A stretch of 5,055 nt of DNA from Pseudomonadota bacterium (lineage in GTDB: Bacteria > Pseudomonadota > Alphaproteobacteria > Rhizobiales > Beijerinckiaceae). Under the pieces are notes generated by a model that saw only the letters and a program-made list of their open reading frames with translations, did not search any database and was not told where the DNA came from. The stretch spans positions 1-5,055 of the forward strand of contig JAGWRL010000112.1 in NCBI GenBank assembly GCA_028876585.1. Reading direction: 5' to 3'. This document shows, piece by piece, positions 1-5,055 of the stretch. A program made the translations under genes and the position numbers. The first letter of the stretch is position 1, and each line of letters starts with the position of its first letter.

Positions 1-1091
1 GGAAGCGCAACGGTCTGCGCCGATTCGTGCTGCTGGTCGTGCTGCCGGCGATCGCGCTGGTCGGCGGCCTCGCCTGGTGGCTGACGGGCGGGCGCTACAT
101 CTCGACCGACAACGCCTATGTCGGCGCCGACAAGGCGCTGGTCACGCCCTACATCACCGGCCCGATCATCGCCGTGCATGTCAAGGAAGGCCAGCACGTC
201 AAGGTCGGCGATCCGCTGTTCGACATCGACCCGGCGCCCTACGAGACGGCGCTGGCGCTGGCCAAGGGCCGGCTCGCCGCCGCGCAGGTCGCCTTCGCCA
301 ATCTGCGCCAGAGCTATCTCTCCAACGTCGATCAGATCAAGATGGGCGAGCAGTCGGTCAAGCTGCGGCAGGCCGACTTCGACCGCAAGCGCACGCTGGC
401 CGAAAGCCACTTCGGCACCCGCGCCGACGAGGACACCTCCGGCGCCGCGCTGGTGCAGGCCAGGCAGATCCTGGAATTCGTCAAGGCGCAGCAGGAGACC
501 GTCAAGGTCAAGCTCGGCGGCGGTCCGGACGCGACGATCGACTCCTTCCCCGACTATATGCAGGCGAAAGCCGGCGTCGACGACGCCGAGCGCAACCTGA
601 GATACACCCATGTCGTGGCCTCGATCGAAGGCGTCGCGACCCAGGTCGCCAATATCGAACTCGGCCGCGTCGCGCCCGCCGGTCAGGCCGTGTTCGCAAT
701 CGTCGCCGACAGCGGGCTGTGGGTCGACGCCAACCCGAAGGAATCCGACCTCACTTATGTCCAGCGCGGCCTGCCCGCGACGGTGACGGTCGACACCTTT
801 CCCGATCGCGAGTGGAAGGGCCGCGTCTGTTCGATCGCGCCCGGCACCGGCGCGCAATTCGCCATCCTGCCGCCGCAGAACGCCAGCGGCAACTGGGTCA
901 AGGTGGTGCAGCGCGTGCCGCTGCGCTTCTGCTTCGACGCCGATCAGGACACCAGCGGCCTGCGCGCCGGCATGAGCGCCGACGTCTCGATCGACACCGG
1001 ACGCTCGCGCAGCCTGGCGGGGTTGCGGGCCTCGCTGGTCGGCTGGGCGAAATCGTGGGTCGAGCCGGCCAGGGCGGCGAACGCGAAATGA
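1..1091 (+). CDS. emrA: EmrA/HlyD-family membrane fusion protein of a drug efflux pump (5' partial)
   Basis: Periplasmic adaptor that would link the inner-membrane transporter encoded next to it to an outer-membrane channel. The reading frame is open from base 3, giving 362 visible residues. A GTG at 27 is a possible start, but it would remove the basic stretch KRNGLRR that precedes the membrane anchor (about residues 8-27), so the true start is probably before the window; EmrA proteins are usually about 390 residues. After the anchor come the EmrA hallmark STDNAYV (34-40), the first lipoyl half-motif (about 53-76), a long helical hairpin (about 78-170), the second lipoyl half (about 199-236) and the beta-barrel region. 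The family signature FAILPPQNASGNWVKVVQRV lies at 286-305. The TGA stop overlaps the transporter's ATG (ATGA, 1088-1091), indicating one operon. The family call is firm; the substrate cannot be read from the sequence. Confidence 0.93.
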   Translation, partial: KRNGLRRFVLLVVLPAIALVGGLAWWLTGGRYISTDNAYVGADKALVTPYITGPIIAVHVKEGQHVKVGDPLFDIDPAPYETALALAKGRLAAAQVAFANLRQSYLSNVDQIKMGEQSVKLRQADFDRKRTLAESHFGTRADEDTSGAALVQARQILEFVKAQQETVKVKLGGGPDATIDSFPDYMQAKAGVDDAERNLRYTHVVASIEGVATQVANIELGRVAPAGQAVFAIVADSGLWVDANPKESDLTYVQRGLPATVTVDTFPDREWKGRVCSIAPGTGAQFAILPPQNASGNWVKVVQRVPLRFCFDADQDTSGLRAGMSADVSIDTGRSRSLAGLRASLVGWAKSWVEPARAANAK

Positions 1092-2629
1092 GCCCGGTCA
1101 GCCCGCTCGAACGGGGGCTTTTGACCGTCTGCGTGATGATGGCCACCATCATGCAGGCGCTCGACACGACCATCGCCAATGTCGCCCTGCCCTATATGCA
1201 GGGTTCGCTGTCGACGACGCAGGATCAGGTCAACTGGGTGTTGACCTCCTACATCGTCGCGGCGGCGATCATGACCTCCCCGCTCGGCTGGACCGCGATG
1301 CGGTTCGGGCGCAAGAAACTGTTCATCGTCTGCGCCGCCGGCTTCACGCTCGCCTCGATGCTGTGCGGCGTCGCGCAGACGATCGAGCAGATGGTCGCCT
1401 TCCGTCTGTTGCAGGGCGTGTTCGGCGCGGCGCTGGTGCCGTTGAGCCAGGCGGTGATGCTCGACGTCTATCCCCCTGATATGCGCGGCAAGGCGATGGC
1501 GATCTGGGGCATGGGCGTCATGCTCGGCCCGATCATGGGGCCGACGCTCGGCGGCTGGTTGACCGAGAACTACACCTGGCGCTGGGTGTTCTTCGTCAAC
1601 CTGCCGTTCGGCGTCCTCACCGTGCTCGGCCTCAGCGCATTCATGCGCGAGACGCCGACCAAGCGCGACCTGCCGTTCTCCTGGTTCGGCTTCCTCACGC
1701 TGTCGCTGGGCATCGGCGCGTTGCAGATGATGCTCGACCGGGGACAGGAGCAAAGCTGGTTCGAGTCGAACGAGATCATCGTCGAGGCGATTCTCTCCTG
1801 CGTCGGCTTCTATTTCTTCTTCGCCGACGCGCTGACTTCGCAGCGCCCCTTCATCCCGCTGCGCATCTTCCGCGACTGGAATTTCTCGATCGCGCTGATC
1901 TTCATGTTCCTGATCGGCATCATCCTGCTCGCCACCATGGCGCTGGTGACGCCCTTCATCCAGAACCTGATGGGCTATCCCGTGCTGACCAGCGGCTACC
2001 TGCTGGGCACGCGCGGCATCGGCACGTTCTTCGCGATGATGATGGTGGGGCGTCTGTCCGGCAAGGTCGACGCCCGGCTGATGATCTTCGTCGGGCTGAC
2101 GCTGGCGACCGGGTCGCTCTACGAGATGGTCGGCTGGACGGCGGACGTGCCGGCGCGGGTGGTGGCGATCGACAGCGTCGTGCAGGGGGTCGGGCTCGGC
2201 TTCGTGTTCGTGCCGCTCAACACCATCGCGTTCGCGACGCTGCCGGGCGAAATCCGCACCGACGGCGCGGCGCTGTGGACGCTGATCCGCAACCTCGGCT
2301 CCTCGGTCGGCATCAGCCTGGTGATCGCCAGCCTTACCAACAACATGACCAAGTTTCACAGCCAGCTGGCCGAATTCATCAACCCGTTCAACAATGCGCT
2401 GTCGATGCCCGGCGCGGTGGGCAAAATCGCGCTGTCGGGCCAGGGCCTGGCCGCCGTCGACGGCATGGTGTCGCAGCAGGCGGCGGTGATGGCCTATTCC
2501 AACGCCTTTCTGGCGATGACCTATGTCTCGCTCGCCGCCTTCCCGCTGCTGGCGCTGATCCGCGGGACGCCACGGCCGGCCGCCGGGCCGGCCAAGCCCG
2601 AAGACGCCGCCCATGCGGTGATGGACTGA
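1088..2629 (+). CDS. emrB: EmrB/QacA-type (DHA2) MFS efflux transporter
   Basis: Inner-membrane proton-driven exporter, 513 residues, the normal length for 14-helix DHA2 transporters. The ATG at 1088 is chosen because it overlaps the upstream stop codon (ATGA) and puts the first membrane helix about ten residues in; an AGGGCGG stretch at 1071-1077 may serve as a modest ribosome binding site. Visible family motifs are LDTTIANVALP at the end of helix 1 (25-35, with conserved Asp26), motif A GWTAMRFGRKK (67-77) in the helix 2-3 loop, the motif B region beginning at Arg106 (RLLQGVFGA), the antiporter motif C GVMLGPIMGPTLGG (143-156), and WRWVFFVNLPFG (164-175). A LDRGQ-type loop motif is also present. 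The C-terminal tail is short, Pro/Ala-rich and cytoplasmic. It would work with the adjacent EmrA-like adaptor, and substrates may include hydrophobic drugs, uncouplers or an endogenous metabolite. The symbol reflects family similarity, not proven orthology. Confidence 0.94.
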   Translation: MSPVSPLERGLLTVCVMMATIMQALDTTIANVALPYMQGSLSTTQDQVNWVLTSYIVAAAIMTSPLGWTAMRFGRKKLFIVCAAGFTLASMLCGVAQTIEQMVAFRLLQGVFGAALVPLSQAVMLDVYPPDMRGKAMAIWGMGVMLGPIMGPTLGGWLTENYTWRWVFFVNLPFGVLTVLGLSAFMRETPTKRDLPFSWFGFLTLSLGIGALQMMLDRGQEQSWFESNEIIVEAILSCVGFYFFFADALTSQRPFIPLRIFRDWNFSIALIFMFLIGIILLATMALVTPFIQNLMGYPVLTSGYLLGTRGIGTFFAMMMVGRLSGKVDARLMIFVGLTLATGSLYEMVGWTADVPARVVAIDSVVQGVGLGFVFVPLNTIAFATLPGEIRTDGAALWTLIRNLGSSVGISLVIASLTNNMTKFHSQLAEFINPFNNALSMPGAVGKIALSGQGLAAVDGMVSQQAAVMAYSNAFLAMTYVSLAAFPLLALIRGTPRPAAGPAKPEDAAHAVMD

Positions 2630-2637
2630 AATCAGCC

Positions 2638-3417
2638 TCAGGCCTCGATGGGTTCGCCCCATGGATGGCCGATGATGATGAACGGCGTCGTCAGTCGCGA
2701 GCCGAACGCCACCAGCGCCTCCTCGGCGGCGATCATCGCCAGCCGCAGCGCGGCGCTGAGGTTGGACAGGAACTGCGACACCCAGAGCCGCACCGCGGCG
2801 ATGAAGCCTCCGGTGATGGTCTTGATGTTGTTCTTGATGTCGTCGGCGGTGACCGGCATCTGGCGGATCAGGGACATCGTCTGCTGCTCCGCCTGCGCCG
2901 CGCTCGGCATCACCGTCGGCTCGACGCCCGGCGCGAGCTGGCTGCGCAGCGCCATCGTCTTGAGCTGCTCCGAGGGCAGCGAGTTGACGGTGCGCGCCAC
3001 GTTGGACCCCGCGCCGCCCTCGAAGAAGGTGACCCCGCTGAGGCGGCTGGGGTCGGTCTGGCGCAGGGAATTGGCGCTCGTCAGGGTCTGGCTCAGCGCG
3101 GCGCGAATGTTGCTGGTGCGCGCGAACACGTTGGTTTGCAGGATGTCCTTGAGCCGCGCGCCGGCGGCCGGGTTTTGCAGCCGGATGACTTCGACGGCGG
3201 TTCGCACCGCGTTCTCGGTGCGGGTCATGAACACGAGTTGATCGCTCAGCGCCTTGGCGTGGTTGGCCGCCCCGCCGCCGACCCAGGTCGCGCCCTGCGC
3301 CTCCACCAACGCCGCCTCCATGGTGCCCTGACTGTAGGCGAACAGGTTGAGCGCCTTCAACAGGTCGAGCACCGCATCGAGCAGATTGATGAAATCGATC
3401 CCCGACACGTCGGCCAT
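2638..3417 (-). CDS. Uncharacterised helical protein, coupled to a peptidoglycan-binding-domain gene
   Basis: I do not recognise this 259-residue protein. It looks mostly alpha-helical and soluble or amphipathic, with no cysteine and no signal peptide. The N-terminus (6-30) is a hydrophobic/acidic helix, FINLLDAVLDLLKALNLF. The middle has Gly-rich turns (WVGGGA at 45-50, FFEGGAGSN at 131-139) and several Gln/Ser/Thr-rich helices. A hydrophobic amphipathic stretch at about 203-238 precedes the tail FIIIGHPWGEPIEA (246-259). The ATG at 3415-3417 is well supported: AAAGGGGG (3430-3423 on the minus strand) lies 5 bases upstream, and the preceding gene's TAG ends 2 bases before the ATG. That makes translational coupling to the preceding gene likely and suggests a joint role. 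It faces the efflux transporter gene tail to tail across 8 bases. Overlapping plus-strand open frames lack such start signals and look like high-GC shadows. Function unknown. Confidence 0.82.
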   Translation of the reverse strand: MADVSGIDFINLLDAVLDLLKALNLFAYSQGTMEAALVEAQGATWVGGGAANHAKALSDQLVFMTRTENAVRTAVEVIRLQNPAAGARLKDILQTNVFARTSNIRAALSQTLTSANSLRQTDPSRLSGVTFFEGGAGSNVARTVNSLPSEQLKTMALRSQLAPGVEPTVMPSAAQAEQQTMSLIRQMPVTADDIKNNIKTITGGFIAAVRLWVSQFLSNLSAALRLAMIAAEEALVAFGSRLTTPFIIIGHPWGEPIEA

Positions 3418-3419
3418 GA

Positions 3420-3806
3420 CTACCCCCTTTGCCGGAAGCTGTACTCGCGCAACAGATAGGCCTCGCTGACCGGCAGGTCCTGCGCCTCGTCGTCATCGGT
3501 GATCGTCGAGACGTAGGACGAGGCGAATCCGATGGCGATCAGGCTCGTCGCTTCGACCAGATAGGGTTGCGCGAACGCCTGAAGGGCGCGGAAAGTCCGC
3601 CCGCCCACATCGACGCGGCCGTCGACCCAGCCGGTCGTCTTCTGGAACTCCTCGATCGCGCGAACCGTCTGTGGCCCGCAACGGCCGTCCTCCGCGATCT
3701 CCGTGAGCTTGCGGCTCTGGCGCCAGACGTTGAGCATGATCTGCACGAGATAGACGTCGCGCCGGTCGTTGCGGCCGCCGCCTCCGACGGAACCTTGAAT
3801 CTGCAT
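3420..3806 (-). CDS. Small peptidoglycan-binding-like domain protein, no signal peptide
   Basis: A 128-residue protein whose first ~76 residues match the PG_binding_1-like fold: SVGGGGRND near the start (6-14), DVYLVQIMLN (17-26), then EDGRCGPQTVRAIEEFQ (39-55) and VDGRVDVGGRTFRAL (61-75). The SVGxGGxNxxxDVxxVQxxLN opening, DGxxGPxT turn and DGRVDxGGxT end are typical of short peptidoglycan-binding modules, including those attached to proteobacterial cell-wall lytic enzymes and some secretion-linked proteins. No catalytic domain follows; the remaining ~50 residues include a short hydrophobic patch (about 83-100) and an acidic run (TDDDEAQD). There is no N-terminal signal peptide, so the site of action is unclear. 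The ATG at 3804-3806 has GGAGGT 7 bases upstream. The next gene starts 2 bases after its TAG. The domain call is good; cell-wall binding is inferred. Confidence 0.85.
   Translation of the reverse strand: MQIQGSVGGGGRNDRRDVYLVQIMLNVWRQSRKLTEIAEDGRCGPQTVRAIEEFQKTTGWVDGRVDVGGRTFRALQAFAQPYLVEATSLIAIGFASSYVSTITDDDEAQDLPVSEAYLLREYSFRQRG
3423..3430 (-). promoter_or_regulatory. Strong Shine-Dalgarno of the uncharacterised 259-residue gene
   Basis: On the minus strand the sequence reads AAAGGGGG, then TAGTC, then ATG, so an extended purine-rich ribosome binding site lies 5 bases before the start at 3417. It sits inside the last codons of the peptidoglycan-binding-domain gene, and that gene's TAG stop (3422-3420) falls between it and the ATG. 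This arrangement fixes the start and favours stop-restart coupling. Confidence 0.75.
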
Positions 3807-3813
3807 AATGCAA

Positions 3814-3819
3814 ACCTCC
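3814..3819 (-). promoter_or_regulatory. Shine-Dalgarno of the peptidoglycan-binding-like gene
   Basis: The minus strand reads GGAGGT 7 bases before the ATG at 3806, a near-perfect anti-16S match. It lies in the 49-base gap after the ferredoxin-like gene and supports this start over an overlapping out-of-frame ATG at 3813. I see no clear -35/-10 promoter in the gap, so transcription may continue from upstream. Confidence 0.75.
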
Positions 3820-3855
3820 GGGCCGAGGCCGCGGCGCGGATCGCCGGTTGCCGGA

Positions 3856-4527
3856 TCAGGCGCGCGCCGCGAGGAACGCCCTCATATAGAACAGCGACTG
3901 CGCCGGCGCATGCGCATATTCGCGCCCGACCGGGCAGGCGCGCCGCGCCGCGCAGCCCTCCTCCCGGCAAGCGCCGCCCGCGCGCATGAATCCCGCGCAG
4001 GCGTCGGGGTCGAAGCCGGCGGGCGAAAACGCGCCAACCGGGCAGGTGGAAAGGCAGGGCTTCTGCGCGCAATTCGCGCAAGGGCTCGCCGCTTCGGGTC
4101 TGGCCGGCAAATCGAGCGGTTCCGCGAAAGCCAGCGCGCCGCGATAATTGTGCCAAAGCCCAAAGCGGGGATGGATCAGCAGTCCGAGCGGCGAGGGAAA
4201 CACCGGCTCGGCGCGGCGCGCCCAGGCCTGGAACGGCCAGTACGGCGGCCCGTCGAACGGAAACAGCGGCTCACCGCCGAGACGCGCGCCCAGCGCCGAA
4301 ATCACACGCCGGCTCCAGCGGTCGAGCGGATGGGCGAGCCCGTCGGCCGCCTCCGGCGAAGCGGCGAACACCGGCCATTGCTCTGCCCCGGTAAAGCCTA
4401 ACAGCAGCAGCGTGCGCGCCCGCAACAGCGGCCCGATCCGCTCCTCGTCACGCAAAAGAAAGCCGCCGCGCAGCGCCAGCCCCGCCGCCTCGGCCGCCTC
4501 CCGCATTTGGGCAAGGCTGAACGTCAT
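3856..4527 (-). CDS. 4Fe-4S ferredoxin-type protein with eight clustered cysteines
   Basis: A 223-residue cytosolic protein predicted to carry two 4Fe-4S clusters for electron transfer or a redox reaction. All eight cysteines lie in the C-terminal quarter: Cys150, 153, 158 and 162 (CxxCx4Cx3CP, containing CANCAQKPCLSTCP), then Cys177, 187, 192 and 198 (Cx9Cx4Cx5CP). The first spacing differs from the classical CxxCxxCxxxCP. The ~145-residue N-terminal part has no cysteine; it includes RTLLLLGFTG (38-47) and HPRFGLWHNYRGAL (119-132). The second of these faintly recalls the segment before the clusters in QueG (epoxyqueuosine reductase), but the protein is much shorter and I see no cobalamin site, so I do not call it queG. 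The ATG at 4527 overlaps the upstream gene's TGA and has no strong Shine-Dalgarno, suggesting translation by coupling. Cluster-binding is well supported; partner and reaction are unknown. Confidence 0.87.
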   Translation of the reverse strand: MTFSLAQMREAAEAAGLALRGGFLLRDEERIGPLLRARTLLLLGFTGAEQWPVFAASPEAADGLAHPLDRWSRRVISALGARLGGEPLFPFDGPPYWPFQAWARRAEPVFPSPLGLLIHPRFGLWHNYRGALAFAEPLDLPARPEAASPCANCAQKPCLSTCPVGAFSPAGFDPDACAGFMRAGGACREEGCAARRACPVGREYAHAPAQSLFYMRAFLAARA

Positions 4528-5055
4528 GGCGCTTGGTAGCGGAAGACGGCGCGATGGCGGGCGCGGGCGCCGGGCGCGAGCCTCCGCATCGACGGCTTTT
4601 CATCGAGATCGCCGCTGAAACCGACGGGATCGCCGTAGCCGGTCCAGGCTTCCAGGCACAGGAACGGCGCGGGCGGCCGGCTCCACAAGGCGACATGGGG
4701 GAAATCGTCGAGCGTCATCTCCAGCGCCGAGCCGTCGCCCGGCTCGAACCGCAGCGCCCGGCTGGCGAGGTTGAGGAAGCACAAAGCCTCGCGCGCCAGC
4801 AGCGCGTCGTCGAGCGGCAGATTGCGCCCGTCCTGCAACGGGATCGCGCGCGTCTGGTCGGAAAACAGCCCGCCCGGCGCGATCACGGGAACCTCGGCGC
4901 GCTCTGCTGCTGCGAACCGCACCCAGGCGCCTTCATGCGGCGGGCCCCACGCGAAGCCGGGATGCAGCCCGCAGGCGTAAGGCATCGCCGCATCGCCGGA
5001 ATTTGCGATTTCGAGCGCGATTTCAAACCCGTCGTCGGCGAGGCGATATTCGACC
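4524..5055 (-). CDS. Aldose 1-epimerase (LacX-type mutarotase) family protein (5' partial)
   Basis: C-terminal 176 residues of a galactose-mutarotase-fold protein, a family that interconverts alpha and beta anomers of sugars in the cytoplasm. The frame stays open to the window edge: the 23 residues before the internal ATG at 4985 (VEYRLADDGFEIALEIANSG and on) are typical beta-strand sequence of the family, so that ATG is not the start. Visible marks are GLHPGFAW (29-36), where the His is the expected active-site residue, the FPHVALW strand, and FLCLEAWTGYGDP (131-143), whose Glu135 matches the family's catalytic base in its usual EPW/EAW context, followed by a DEKPSM segment and a closing beta strand. 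Family members are about 280-300 residues, so roughly 110-120 are missing. It overlaps the ferredoxin-like gene by ATGA (4524-4527). The family call is firm; the sugar is unknown. Confidence 0.9.
   Translation of the reverse strand, partial: VEYRLADDGFEIALEIANSGDAAMPYACGLHPGFAWGPPHEGAWVRFAAAERAEVPVIAPGGLFSDQTRAIPLQDGRNLPLDDALLAREALCFLNLASRALRFEPGDGSALEMTLDDFPHVALWSRPPAPFLCLEAWTGYGDPVGFSGDLDEKPSMRRLAPGARARHRAVFRYQAP

Noticed and set aside
27..1091. GTG at 27 as the true start of the EmrA-like gene
   Set aside because: It would begin inside the membrane anchor. The frame is open to base 3 and encodes a basic KRNGLRR stretch that fits the cytoplasmic side of the anchor, so the start is more likely before the window.
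2574..2593. 7-bp inverted repeat GGCCGGC/GCCGGCC near the end of the transporter gene, considered as a terminator
   Set aside because: It lies within coding sequence for a Pro/Ala/Gly tail and lacks a T-tract on either strand, so the call is not supported.
2648..3241. Plus-strand 197-codon frame opposite the unknown gene
   Set aside because: I saw no ribosome site or domain; the Met/Ser/Ala/Arg-rich product is the expected antisense shadow of the minus-strand gene.
2275..3459. Plus-strand 394-codon open frame across the end of the transporter and the unknown gene
   Set aside because: It overlaps the transporter out of frame, its composition is Arg/Gly/Gln/Ala-rich without any motif, and the opposite strand has a strong Shine-Dalgarno and coupled start.
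944..3496. Minus-strand 850-codon open frame running antisense through the transporter and the unknown gene
   Set aside because: Its product is a low-complexity Arg/His/Gly/Ala/Asp mix typical of a high-GC shadow frame, and it opposes two genes with clear family motifs or ribosome sites.
3832..3846. Inverted repeat CGGCG-CGGAT-CGCCG in the 49-base gap, considered as a terminator
   Set aside because: Only a 5-bp stem with no following T-run on the minus strand; in such GC-rich sequence repeats of this size arise by chance.
3429..3989. Plus-strand 186-codon frame opposite the peptidoglycan-binding-like gene
   Set aside because: No recognisable motif in its Arg/Ala-rich product, whereas the minus strand carries a motif-matching domain and GGAGGT before its start.
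3856..4527. Calling the iron-sulphur protein QueG (epoxyqueuosine reductase)
   Set aside because: At 223 residues it is much shorter than QueG, the cysteine spacing differs, and no cobalamin-binding region is evident; only a faint local resemblance remains.

Overview
The window is a GC-rich, densely coded bacterial chromosome segment. It holds six protein-coding genes in two convergent groups and no RNA genes, mobile elements or CRISPR arrays that I can see. The high GC content, tight ATGA gene overlaps and strong GC bias at third codon positions fit a proteobacterium. An alphaproteobacterium of the Rhizobiales type is my best guess, but that is inference from style and gene families; no marker gene is present.

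Plus strand, 1-2629: an EmrA-type membrane fusion protein (its 5' end lies before the window) overlaps by ATGA with an EmrB/QacA-type (DHA2) major facilitator transporter. Together they make the inner-membrane and periplasmic parts of a tripartite drug or small-molecule efflux pump. The TolC-like outer-membrane channel and any local regulator are not in the window.

Minus strand, 5055-2638: four co-directional genes, in transcription order. First is a LacX-type aldose 1-epimerase-like protein, whose 5' end lies beyond the window. It overlaps by ATGA with an eight-cysteine protein with two predicted 4Fe-4S clusters. After a 49-base gap come a small peptidoglycan-binding-domain protein without a signal peptide and, 2 bases later, a 259-residue protein I do not recognise. 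The last two each have a strong Shine-Dalgarno sequence. The second of these spans the stop codon of the gene before it, so the pair is probably translationally coupled.

The two groups meet tail to tail with only 8 bases between stop codons (2630-2637), and I see no convincing terminator there. The pump and the epimerase/ferredoxin genes look ordinary. The least explained part is the coupled pair at 3806-2638: a leaderless peptidoglycan-binding-like protein followed by an unknown helical protein.
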